A DNA stretch of 64,000 nucleotides from Phytophthora quininea (taxonomy: Eukaryota; Oomycota; Peronosporomycetes; Peronosporales; Peronosporaceae): NCBI GenBank assembly GCA_011947345.1, contig JAAVTG010000711.1, positions 349,303 to 413,302 of the forward strand. The letters run 5' to 3'. Below the pieces are notes generated by a model. That model was not told where the DNA came from. It made no database searches and saw only the letters and a program-made list of their open reading frames with translations. Below are positions 46,067-56,898 of this stretch, piece by piece. The position numbers and the translations under genes were made by a program. How positions within the stretch are numbered: the first letter of the stretch is position 1; each line of letters opens with the position of its first letter.

Positions 46067-46568
46067 TGTAACGACGCACCAGCGTTACGGCTCTAGTAAC
46101 CGCGACGCCGGCCTTTGGCCTTTAGCCAATAGGTGTCTGTGCTTTCCGAGAGAGCAATCCGATTGCTCTCACAGGTTGCAGTCCTTCTTCAACTGCAACG
46201 ATCATCATTCTTTTACTTACTTTCACTATGCTATCTCCGCTACGATCTCGAACCATTCTGGTTCGTGCACCTGTTGAAGATTCCGCTCCAAGACAATAGC
46301 GAATCTCTTATACTTAGCTTCATATTAGAGTAAGAGGACTGGACTAGCTATCGTAGGTGAACCAGGATTCTCGGACTTCTAACCACCATTTCAATCACAC
46401 TTTCCATTTTACCTTCAACGGCTCAAGCGTCTCAAGCCTCGCTCCGGTTCTCTGCTAGAACCATCGCCTTCGGTCCTCTCCGTCTACACCTCCACGACTC
46501 CTCGGGCTCCCGCTGTGGATCTTCGCCCAAGTCGCTACTCTTCCTCTGCAGTGCTGTCCAGCATTACA
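46067..46568 (+). repeat. 5' LTR
   Basis: 502 bp beginning TGTAACG and ending ATTACA (short inverted termini TGTAA/TTACA). It differs from the 3' LTR only at 46086 (T versus C at 52194). Confidence 0.93.
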
Positions 46569-46795
46569 TCTGGTAGCACTTGTTCAAGTCGAGGGGGACT
46601 GAACCGTCTCTACGCCGTTTCGCTGCACGACACTGGGAAAGTCGCTCGCTGAGCGTGTGTCGTCGCTGTACCGCAAATCTTCGGCTGTCTCATCGCAGAT
46701 TGCGTGAGTGCTGAATAGAGTCTGGTCTACTAAGAACCGGATCGTTTCAGCACCGCTGCGCCACTTCGTCGCAGATCGCCGCTGTTCGCCGCTGT

Positions 46796-47125
46796 ATGCC
46801 CAAGCGCAAGGAGCGCGACTATCCATTTCGCCACTCGATTGCTGAGCTTTTCGACAAGCCCGACGCCGCTTCTGCTGCCGTTGCTCTACGCAGCAAATTC
46901 GCCTTCGGCATCGACCAGCTGTATCGTTTCGTCAAGTCGATTCGCAACCTGATTCCTGACGCTGCTGATCACCGGGCACGCAACATCTTGCAAGGTCTTT
47001 CGGAGCAGCTACTGGTTCGTCTAGGGGACTCGTCCGAGTTCATCTGCACACATCTCGACCGCAAGGTCATCGGGTTCGTCGCAAAGCGTACCGAACGAGC
47101 CAACAAGCGTCGTCGCCTGCACTAG
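46796..47125 (+). CDS. Accessory ORF 1 of the retrotransposon (upstream of gag)
   Basis: 109 residues, intact, from MPKRKERDYPFRHS. It is basic at both ends (MPKRK, and NKRRRLH at the C-terminus, a possible nuclear signal), with a helical middle (LYRFVKSIRNLIPDAADHRARNIL). It lies in the leader between the 5' LTR and gag, where most Ty3/gypsy elements have no coding frame. No homology recognised. Confidence 0.55.
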   Translation: MPKRKERDYPFRHSIAELFDKPDAASAAVALRSKFAFGIDQLYRFVKSIRNLIPDAADHRARNILQGLSEQLLVRLGDSSEFICTHLDRKVIGFVAKRTERANKRRRLH

Positions 47126-47128
47126 CGG

Positions 47129-47421
47129 ATGCCTAAGCGTGTCTTTGACGAAGCCTTCGGATTTTTGGAGAAGTGACGCAAATCCTTCCGGAAGAGGACG
47201 TAAACAACTTCTGCCGTCTCGTTCGCGACTCTCTGCGAGAGCTCTCTGCAGCTCACGAGAGCTTCTTCGAGCCGATACTCGACGCCGTTCAAGACAGTAC
47301 TCTTCGCCATCGCCTTCAAGGTCACTACATCGGCATTTACGACGCCTTGGTAATCCTTGAAGCTGAAGTTAGCCGCCTTAAGGGTACAGAGTCTGTGTTA
47401 AAGAAACTACGCTTTGAATAA
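47129..47421 (+). CDS. Accessory ORF 2 of the retrotransposon, frame broken once
   Basis: The ATG (MPKRVFDEAFGF) is 3 bases after the stop of accessory ORF 1. The frame appears to change at an A2 run, 47171-47172, and continues to the stop at 47421 as a helical, acidic protein of about 97 residues (NNFCRLVRDSLREL, YDALVILEAEVSRLKG). The shared MPKR start of ORFs 1 and 2 is notable. It ends 15 bases before gag. Confidence 0.5.
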
Positions 47422-47436
47422 CTGATTTTGCCAACT

Positions 47437-50400
47437 ATGGCTACCTTGAATCCACAAGGATGGTCTGCCGACGCCATCACCCAACGTCTCATAGAAATGA
47501 CTGAAAAGCAACAACAATTGCTTGAGGCCATGTCCAAGCGTGAGGTGAAGGTGGAAGGCATACACTTGCCGCAATTTTATGGCAAGATGGGAGAATCTGT
47601 GGATTTGTACTTCGAACAACTTGGACAGTTTTTGAAGCCAAAAACATTGATTGGCAGGATGATGCGCAAAGTAAGCGCATTTTGGCAATTACTACCTCCA
47701 ACTTCAAGGGAAATGCTGCCGCGTGGTACAAACTAAATAAGCGAGACATAGCCGACATGCAGGACCTGATCGCTAAGGTGACAGATGAATTCGTGCCGCC
47801 CGATCTACAAGAGCGTCTACGTGACCAATTGTATGCGCTCAAGCAAAAGGGTGCAAGAATTTGGAGGAATACATTTCTCGTTTCCGTGAAGCTATTATGC
47901 AAGTTACGGAGATGAGTGAACTGGACAAGATCACTTACTTCACACGAGGTCTTGTGAGCCCTACCCGTGAGGAAGTTCAATATCGCCGCTGCAAAACCGT
48001 GTCGCAAGCAATGAAGATTGCTTTGGAGTATGATCGATCGCATCACGTCCGCGGAGGAAACTATCGTCCAACTCACATTCCGCAGGACCGATCAAACTCC
48101 TATCCGAAAGGAAATCAGCCACAACAGTTTACTCCAGCACCTGCTCAGAACAATGAGCCTGAGCCGATGGAAATCGACTCAGGAAGTAACAGGACTCGCC
48201 GTACTTCGAAAAGAAATGCCGCTACTGCAAGAAACTGGGTCACAGTATCGAGCAATGCTACAAGCGCATGAACAAGGAGAAGTACGCTCGTTCAAAACAT
48301 GAACAATCAGCTGCCACTTTTACCGCTGCTGCAAAGACTTCAACTATACACTCGGATGATGAAGAAACGGTTGTTGAAGTGGAAGAAATCTCCACGTCTG
48401 CCTTGTCTACAGTGCGTCGTGAGAACGAGCTCATTCGTAAGAACGGTACTTGTGATGGAAAACCTGTCGTCATTATGTTCGACAGCGGAGCCACCTGCAA
48501 CGTTATTCGTCCAGGATTGGTCGATAACACTACGGCCAACGGAGTCTCACAAGTTACTCGCTTCGATGGAACTTCTACGAGACCGCGTTCTGTTAAGAAG
48601 GGTATTGCGACTATCGCATTTGGTCGCTACCGCTTTCGCGACCTTCAGGTCATGGAATGGCCTCTGGGGTTTGCTCATGATGTCATTCTGGGAAAACCTT
48701 GGTTTACCAAGTATCAGCCGACTATTGACTGGCGTGCGCACGAGATTTCGTTTCCTTCACTGTCTCGCGCCCCGTCTTCGGAGTAGCTATCGCCACTCCT
48801 GTGGAAATTGCTACTGCTGACTTTATACGAAAGGTCAAGAAAAACGAATACCACGAGGTGTACCGTGTGAAAGTTTGCGCCATCGCCCCGAGTCGTGATT
48901 CTCTGTCATCACCAATTGCTACATTGGTGCAGGAAGATCACTGACGTCTTTCCAGAGACTCTTCCTGATGGACTCCCACCTTCTCGTCGTGTTGACTTTG
49001 AACTCAACATGAAACGTGATGCTATCCCTGATACGCGAGCACCGTTTCGCCTCTCCAAGGTTGAGCAGGATGCTTTAGATCTGTTCATTGCTGAGAAGCT
49101 CAAGAAAGGATGGATCGAAGTTTCAGATTCGCCATGGGTGTCCAACATCTTTGGCATCACAAGAAGGACCCAACTTCTGGAGCTCATATATCTCGCTCTG
49201 AGTGGTTGCGTTCTGGAAACGCAACGTTGCCACTTCGCTGGGTCATTGACTATCGCTACGTGAATTCACAGTCAATCATTCCGAAGATTCCACTTCCTCG
49301 TATCGATGAGTTGTTCGACAAGATGGAGGGATGTGTCATCTTTTCTGTTCTCGATTTGGCTCAAGGATATCATCAGATGCTTGTTGCCTACAACAGTCGC
49401 AAGTATACCGCCTTTCGCACGCACGCTGAGACGTATCAGTGGTGTGTCGCACCTATGGGTTTGGCTGGTATGCCAGGTGTCTGGTCTCGCCTGATGCGCG
49501 TACTGTTTGCTAAGTTTGACTTCATCGTGGTCTACTTGGATGACATTTGCGTGTTTTCCTCCAGTATGGAAGAACATCTTATGCATTTGCGCATTCTTTT
49601 CGAAGTTCTCCGCCGTGAGAAACTGTTTTGTCATCTATCCAAGTGTCATTTCGGTCAAGCCGAAGTCAAGTTCCTTGGTCTGGTCATACCATTTCAGCCA
49701 AAGGACTTGCCGTGGATAATCGCAAGACTGAATCCATCGCAAAATGGCCTACACCTGTCAACCAAAAGCAACTGCAGAGCTTTTGGGACTTGCAGGATAT
49801 TATCGTCGCTTCATTCGTGACTACGCGACACTTGCGTTACCACTCGGCCCACTGGTGAAGAAAGAACATGTTTGGAACTGGGGTTCTGAACAGAGTCGCT
49901 CTTTGAGAACATCAAATCTGCTCTTCAAAAGGCTCCAGTGTTGAAGTTGCCCGACCACGAGAAACGCTTCATTGTCACCACAGATGCCTCTGGTTATTGT
50001 GTGGGTGGCGTTCTCTCTCAGGTACACTCTGGTCAAGATCATCCGATCGCGTTCTTTCCAAGAAGCTGGGACCTCACGAAATCAACTGGCCGACGCATGA
50101 AAAGGAACTCCTCGCTATCAAGTTAGCGTTGGAGAAATGGCGTCATTATCTCTATGGTCGTGAATTCGACGTATTCACTGATAATAGTGCGTGCAAATGG
50201 TTCTTGCATCACCCGAAAGTATCGCCTAAGCTGGCTCGCTTTCTGACATTCTTTGCTCAGTTCACTTTCCAGTTGCACCATGTGAAAGGTCAACTGAATG
50301 TCGTCGCTGACGCGCTATCTCGACAATCCTCGGATATGTCGATGAACAACGTTTCATTTCATCAGTGCACTTCGCGTTGCCAAAATCGTGCTTCTCGAGG

Positions 50401-52179
50401 CCGTCAAAACCGACGCTCGAATCGCACTTACCGCCAACTGGTCCAAGAAGAACCACTCGCTCCACTCCAATTCGTTGGGGAGGATGTTGATACAAATGTT
50501 GCTGCCGAAAGCCGCTTTCGAGTCGACCCAAGGGTTGCTCAAGGTTACCTTCACGTGCCGATGAATACTTCACGTACTATCGCCACCGTTGAAGATGCCG
50601 CTGCGTCGACTAATGTTACGCAACAACCGCTTCATTCGAGTTCGCTCGGTTGGTCGGATTCAATTCGCAAAGAATTCAAGGCTGCATATCGCATTTGCCC
50701 TGATTATGGTGATCGCTACAAACATCCCAACGAGCCATTTGTTAAGCAAAATGGATTGCTTTTCCGCAAGTCGCAGACAATGCTGTCGCTATGTGTCCCA
50801 CACTCAAAGGACAATCGTCTTCGGACTTCTATTATCGCATGCTTCCATGATTCCAACATTGCCGCTCATCCAGGAGCTCATCGAACATACCTTCGTATCA
50901 AACAATGGTATCATTGGCCCGCTCTGGACCAAGATGCTCGCGACTACGTACAAAGCTGTGAAACTTGCACTCGCTGGAAACACAGCAACGCTCGCAAGAA
51001 TGGCAAGATGATTCCCATTCCGATCCCAAAGGAATGCTGGTCTGTCGTCTTCATGGATTTTGTTACGGGACTTCCAATGTCCAACGGTTTTGATGCAATC
51101 ATGACTGTTGTTGACAAGTTGTCCAAGCGCCCAAAGTATCATGCTTGCAACCGTACAGATGATGCAGAGAAGACTGCGCACAATTTCTTCGATTGTGTCG
51201 TTCGCCACCACGGTCTACCGTTAACTATCATCAGCGACCGAGACTCAAAGTTCATATCCAAGTTCTGGTCTTCTTTGGCTAAGCTCATGGGAATTAGTCT
51301 GCACATGACAACCTCCTATCGTGCACAAGCTGACGGACAAACGGAACGTCAGAATTTGATTTTGGAAGATGCTCTTCGCTGTATGGTGTCCTATCACGGA
51401 AGCGATTGGGCTGATCGTTTGGGAACGATCGAGTACGCTCATACTACTCTAGTTAGCGCATCCACCGGTATGTCACCGTTCGAAGTGGATACTGGCCGCA
51501 AGGAACGCAACCCGTTGAACCTGTTGGAAAACCCAAGTATCGTGGGTCAGATACATAAAGGCATTGCTGAGTACGCAAGACAGTTCCAAGAACATCGCCA
51601 AGAGATCATCGAAGCTGCTAAGAAACATTTACTGCAAGCCCAAGAACGTCAAAAGAAATACTACGACAAGAAGAGAACATCGATCACGTTCAAGGCAGGC
51701 GATCTCGTTATGCTGGATACTCGTCGCATTCCGTCTGGACATGTGACTCAAGACATCAGTGAAAAGCGCGCAAAACTCGCCGCTCAGAAGGTTGGTCCGT
51801 ACGAGATTATCAAGATGATCAACCCGAATGTTGCCAAACTGAACCTTCCGCGAAGCATGAAAGCGTTGAATCCTACGTTTAACGTAGACGTGTTGACTCA
51901 TTACGTTGAAAATCCATCTCGCTTCAAGACTCGCCCGATTCCCAAAGCCTCACGAATTATCATTGATGACACGACTGGTGACACAATGCACATCGTTGAG
52001 AAACTTCTCCGGAAACGCCAATTCAACCGCAAGCCGGAATGGCTCGTCAAGTGGCATGGATTACCTGACCACGAAGCCACCTGGGAACTCAAGAAAACAT
52101 CAAGAACGTCTCCCATTGGACAGTTCTCGTCGATGACTTCAAGAAGTACCAACGAGAAGTCAAGTCTGGGAGGATGTAA
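47437..52179 (+). CDS. gag-pol polyprotein of the Ty3/gypsy element, frame broken many times
   Basis: Gag starts at 47437 (MATLNPQGW). A CCHC zinc knuckle lies at 48217-48258; protease DSGAT at 48481-48495; reverse transcriptase from about 48,950 with its YLDD motif at 49533-49544; RNase H about 49,980-50,330. Integrase has an HHCC domain from about 50,865 and DDE residues near 51055, 51240 and 51345, followed by a chromodomain at about 51,990-52,100. The predicted stop is the TAA inside the first bases of the 3' LTR. Successive pieces change frame at short homopolymers (for example near 49700, 49775, 49903, 50060 and 52095). With LTRs this similar, the breaks are more likely consensus errors than decay. 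Confidence 0.85.
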
Positions 52180-52676
52180 CGACGCACCAGCGTCACGGCT
52201 CTAGTAACCGCGACGCCGGCCTTTGGCCTTTAGCCAATAGGTGTCTGTGCTTTCCGAGAGAGCAATCCGATTGCTCTCACAGGTTGCAGTCCTTCTTCAA
52301 CTGCAACGATCATCATTCTTTTACTTACTTTCACTATGCTATCTCCGCTACGATCTCGAACCATTCTGGTTCGTGCACCTGTTGAAGATTCCGCTCCAAG
52401 ACAATAGCGAATCTCTTATACTTAGCTTCATATTAGAGTAAGAGGACTGGACTAGCTATCGTAGGTGAACCAGGATTCTCGGACTTCTAACCACCATTTC
52501 AATCACACTTTCCATTTTACCTTCAACGGCTCAAGCGTCTCAAGCCTCGCTCCGGTTCTCTGCTAGAACCATCGCCTTCGGTCCTCTCCGTCTACACCTC
52601 CACGACTCCTCGGGCTCCCGCTGTGGATCTTCGCCCAAGTCGCTACTCTTCCTCTGCAGTGCTGTCCAGCATTACA
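52175..52676 (+). repeat. 3' LTR
   Basis: 502 bp, same ends as the 5' LTR, flanked on the right by the TACAG target duplication. Confidence 0.93.
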
Positions 52677-52681
52677 TACAG

Positions 52682-53422
52682 TCCGTCCAGTTGGTAACCT
52701 TCCGCGGTGCGTCCACGGCAGAATGTCACCCCGTCCTGTGTCGTCCGTCCAAGCCGAAGTTTACCCACGTCCGTTGTACGCCCTCGCTGCGGACTTCCGC
52801 CAAATGCGTCCGTCGGCCTCGAACTTTACCTACGTACTCCGTCCGCCCTCAGCCCGTCCGTCCAGTTCAATTGTTGACCAGCGAAGCTTCACGCAAACAC
52901 AGTTGCGTCCGCCTCAAGCCGATCTGTCCGTCCGTCCGTTCCAGTTGTCGTCCACCAGCCCCACTTACTGCGCAGGCTGTCGTCGTTGGCGATGTCTGGC
53001 TCGCCGATTGCTTCCGCCACGAGCCCGAGACCACCTGTGGGCTCCGTCGCGAATTCAAGAGTGCCGTCCTCGTTCAAACCAGCGGTCGCTGTCGACCGTT
53101 CCCTTTCAGCGACGATTCTGTTTACCCAGACCGCGCCGTCGCGCAATCAAAGCCAACATCCGCCTCTTCGTCTCCGTAGCCAGCTTGTCGTGGCTGTGCT
53201 TCAACGTCAATGCCACGGTTCGTCGTGCCCACCAACCAGTGCAGTGCACGTCGCCTTCTGCCCAGTTCCTCAGGTCATCGTCCTTCCTCGAGCAGCTTCT
53301 GGTCGTGTCCGCTGCCGCTCGCATCCATCCATTCGCCCACCGTCCGTTCCACAGTATCTTCAACGTCACCAGGGCTACCAGCTGCACGCCCGTCGAAGAT
53401 CGCCACACCAGATCCGTTACAG
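52682..53422. other. Spacer with CGTCC-type simple repeats, no gene seen
   Basis: Repeated CCGTCCGTCC-like motifs (for example 52681-52690, 52742-52751, 52856-52864 and 52928-52941). Open frames on both strands show composition bias from these repeats but no family features. Confidence 0.4.
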
Positions 53423-55424
53423 CCCAATGCCAACACCTCGACGATCGGAGCAGAGCACTCGCGGCTGGTTGCAACGTGGACACCTCCGAGTCCGAATGTC
53501 TGTCAACACTTCCAAGGCCGCGTCGTCACCGCGGCAAGTCAAAAGGCGATGCGTTGAAGCGTGACTCAAGTCGTCGACGACGGTGGGACCGCGGCGGCCG
53601 CGTATGGAGACGAACGCGTGCTGAATTCCTCCGACTCGCAGGCCGAGTGCAATGACCAAGCGCCAACGCAAAACATAGGCAATGCCCTCCATCGCAGGCG
53701 ATGAAGCTTCGTGTCGGCTTCCTCGACAGCATATCTCTTCACCAGACCCGCATGCTCGCTCCGTCGGCCTCCATACTCGGCTCCAGAGAGGCTGACTCAT
53801 GTTGCCGAGCGGCGTCATGTCTCGGTGAAACCAGGCTGCAGCGCAGTCTCCATTGCAAGTGAGTAACTCGCGTCAAACCTGAGCGTTGCGGCAGCTGACG
53901 CCCGTTGTCGCGACGATCATCTGCTCGGCGACGACCTTAGACGCCGCACATTGCGCCTCGGTGGGGTGATTCACGCTGCGCCGGGGCCGGCTGGGAGGTC
54001 AGGCACCTTCACCACGACGCCGAGCCGACGCCGACGCAGACGCAGACGCCTCAACGCCGACAAGATCGGCTGCAAGACTGTCGAGCGTCGACGCCACAGG
54101 GCTGAGCGCTGCCGTGCAGACAAGCACAGGAAGCCATGATCAGCCGCCGACTTCGTGTCTCCGACACCGGATACCGCTGGAAGAAGCGGAGACCGCGTTG
54201 AAGCGGCTATAGGACAGACCGTGCACGAAGTCGACGCCCGACGCGCCTTGAGCAGGGCAGGGCCCCAGCCCCGACTCGGCTGCCTTCGATTCGATCTCTG
54301 CAATCGCAGTCGTCGCCAGCTGCAAGCGGAATAAACTCGCTTGGCATCGACACCTGGAGCCACTCGAGCCCGACTCTGGGCCAACGGCAGGCGGGTGGTT
54401 AAACCCGCTGGTTCTCCGAGCTGTAGCGAAGTCACACCGTGGGATGCACCTGGAGAGCGGGCCACGACTCGATGCGTGCTCGACGTATTTACATGTACGT
54501 GTCCACCTCACCTGTCCCCCAAGCTGTTCCTCGCCGTCTTCACTTTTGGATCGGTCTCGGCGTGATCGCTTGTCGGTCTGTCTGTCTGCTCGGATTTGCT
54601 TCTGCACCGCATCGATCCACCATGACGGCAATGCCTGCAATGATTTCCACCACGACCACCACCGCTATGGATAGGACCGCCAGCGCCAAGACCACCACGA
54701 CCACGACCACGATACCGACATCGACATCAACACCGACGCTCATCGGCAAGAAGCGAGCATTGCCTGTGTCGGACAGACCCGCACCGGCACCGACATCGAC
54801 ATCGACATCGACATCGACATCAACACTGACGCCGGTCGTTCTCACCTCGGCCTCCGCGCTGGGCCTGCCCACCGCCGGCCACGACGACGACGGAGAGGAG
54901 ATCCTGGTGGAGGAAGACCCGCTGCCGCACGAGATCGCCTCGGACCCGGCGCTGCGCTGCCGATACCCGAGCAAGCACTGCCTGCGCGCCCGCACGGTCA
55001 AGAAGACGGGCGCGCTGCACAGCATGTGCGCGTTCCACCGCGCCAAGGCGAACCGCAACCAGCGGCGACTGGAGAAGCGCAAGCGTGAGCGGCTGCGTGC
55101 GGCGAGCGGAGAGGCCGTCAACACGCACCCAATTACTCTGTTCGACCCGATCGAGAGGGAAGCTGCTCCGTTGGCGACGGCGGTGGGGATGGCCTCGTTC
55201 TCGCCGGAGCTGAAGTTCAAGAGCTGCTCGACTTTCCGACGCCGTCACTGCATCGGTCTCCTCGTCAGGTGAGTGCCGACTTGGAGCCGTTCCGGACGCC
55301 GACGCCGCTGTGTTTGGAGGACGTGGAGGAGCTGTACGAGCTGGTGGACGTTGTGGTGAAGCAGGAGGTCGTTGTGGACGGTGACGATCTGCTGGAGAGT
55401 GCGTTGCGGTTGTTCGGTAGATAA
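53423..55424 (+). repeat. Duplicated segment, copy B (5'-truncated)
   Basis: Matches copies A and C from the sequence CCCAATGCCAACACCTCGA onward to the end of the Cys/His gene. About 160 bases at the upstream end present in A and C are missing. It holds a 5-unit GACATC array at 54792-54821. Confidence 0.85.
54622..55424 (+). CDS. Cys/His-motif protein, copy B, frame broken once
   Basis: Same architecture as copy A: Thr-rich N-terminus, CRYPSKHC...CAFHRAKANRNQRR motif, acidic C-terminus. Compared with copies A and C, one base is missing at 55219-55220 (AA where copy A has AAA). This shifts the frame just after LKF; the remaining codons to the stop at 55424 match the other copies. The break could be a consensus error or a real loss. 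Confidence 0.6.
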
Positions 55425-55601
55425 AGTGCTAGTGAATTAGCTTAACAATGAATGCTTTGAAGGAAGTGGAACTTTTAAAATGCAATATGCTCACAAGAAA
55501 GTGTCGTTCAGGCGAAGCTACCAATGCCCTTGTCGCCTGCGGTCCGTCGCATTTCTTGGGCAGTAAATCATGGTACAGGGGTCGGCTCGATCGATGACCG
55601 C

Positions 55602-56068
55602 CTACCAGCCCGCGTCCACGTCCTCGTCAGGCACGACCATCACCAGACTCTGCCAGCCAAAGTCCTTCCAGTTGAGTTGGAAGACGAGCACCCAGGCCAC
55701 AAAGAGCACCGTCCAGAAGCAGAAGCCCATGAACGACCGTCGCACCCCTGCAGCACGCCCAAAACAGCGTCAGTCTCAAGTAATAAGAGTACACAGAACC
55801 CATTTGTGTATCCTCGTACAGATCGTGACCGATGGGTCCACGGTGGCGTCCTGGAACTGCTTGCGGAAGAAGATGACGTTGACCAGGTGCAGCCACGGCA
55901 GGAAGGCGCAGCCCCGAAGAACATCTTGCGCGCCACGCTCTCGTCCGACTCCTTGTTCAGGTTGCGCGTGAAGTTGCCGCGGTTGTTGGCGTCCCCGTTG
56001 CTCGGGGCCGTCGGCCGCGCCGCCTCCTCCAGCACGGGCGTGTCCGTGTCCGTCTCGCGCCTCGGCAT
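55602..56068 (-). CDS. PEN2: Gamma-secretase subunit PEN-2, frame broken once
   Basis: Exons 55820-56068 and 55602-55747, with a 72-nt intron (55748-55819), phase 1; about 131 residues. After a hydrophilic N-terminus comes the PEN-2 core: ARKMFFGG-AFLPWLHLVNVIFFRKQF (first span), a loop, then WVRRSFMGFCFWTVLFVAWVLVFQ (second span) and LNWKDFGWQSL near the C-terminus. The break is at a C4 run, 55912-55915 (G4 on the coding strand), within the first span. PEN-2 activates presenilin in the gamma-secretase complex. Read in other frames the region looks meaningless, so it could easily be missed. Confidence 0.85.
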
Positions 56069-56210
56069 CGCACTTTCGATGGAAAACAGGAAACTGGCTA
56101 GGCTCGGTTACGGGTTACGTTTCAAAACACGGTAGGAAGCCACCATTTTTGCTCGATTGAAGCCATTCCAGAATCTGCCAAGGAAGCGACTGCAAGAAGC
56201 TGTCTCCATC

Positions 56211-56637
56211 ATGTACGGCGGCAACTACCCGCCGCCCGGAGGCTACCCGCCGCCTGGCAACCTGGATACCCGCCTCAAGGATACCCGCCGCCGCAGCCTG
56301 GGTACGCCGCCGCCGCCAGGTTACCCGCCCCGCCGCAGGGCTATGCCGCGCCAGGATACCCGCCGCAGGCTACCCGGCGGCGCCAGGCTACCCGCCGCAA
56401 GGCTACCCGGCGGCGCCAGGCTACCCGTCGAATGCGTACCCTCCGCCTCAAGCGCAGGCGTACTATGCGGCACAAGGACGCCAGCTCTTCGTGCAGGCCA
56501 CCATGTCGCCGGGCTACGTCGCGCCCCAGCCTGGATATGTGGCGTACCCGGGCGTCGTCTACGGCGGCCACTACAAGCACCACAAGCACAAGCACTACAA
56601 ATACAAGCACAAACACAAAGGCTTCAAGTTCAAATAG
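56211..56637 (+). CDS. GYP-repeat protein with His/Lys-rich tail, frame broken
   Basis: It starts MYGGNYPPPGGYPPPG and, through at least two frame changes between about 56255 and 56400, continues as GYPxxPGYPPQGYP-type repeats. It then runs through AQAYYAAQGRQLFVQATM and YVAPQPGYVAYPGVVYGG to a C-terminal His/Lys/Tyr-rich tail (HYKHHKHKHYKYKHKHKG) ending at 56637. The layout resembles plant glycine-rich protein A3 and other XYPPX-repeat proteins, whose function is poorly known. Repeats may promote both real slippage and consensus error here. Confidence 0.6.
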
Positions 56638-56898
56638 AAGTCTTGGGAAGGACAAGTGGCAAGGCGGTAACGTAAAGAGGGCCTGCGTGCTTCGGGTCGA
56701 CAAAACAAAACCCTGGCGGTCACAGCCTCTCTCGCTGCTAAACTACTTAATAATTCTTCAACGTAGTACATACATCGTCACTCTTAGCAACACTTTATCG
56801 TGCTGTGCGCTTGGCATTCCGGCACAAGAAACTCGAGAGTCCTATTTCGCTTCAAAACGTAACCCTCTTTAGATCGGGTTACGCCACGTCGACGAGAG

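Larger units (their letters stand above)
46062..52681 (+). mobile_element. Ty3/gypsy chromovirus-type LTR retrotransposon
   Basis: Complete insertion: 5' LTR 46067-46568, 3' LTR 52175-52676 and a 5-bp target duplication TACAG on both sides (46062-46066, 52677-52681). A primer-binding-site candidate begins TGGTAGCACTTG at 46571; a purine tract GGGAGGA (52168-52174) abuts the 3' LTR. Domain order is gag, zinc knuckle, protease, RT, RNase H, integrase, chromodomain, which is the Ty3/gypsy chromovirus order. The LTRs differ at one of 502 positions by eye, so the insertion is recent. Confidence 0.93.

Noticed and set aside
46133..46333. 66-codon frame inside each LTR
   Set aside because: Identical in both LTRs because the LTRs are identical; no sign of coding and it lies in the promoter/leader region.
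52691..53655. Overlapping frames of 162 and 310 codons after the retrotransposon
   Set aside because: Composition is driven by CGTCC repeats and by entry into repeat copy B; no protein features.
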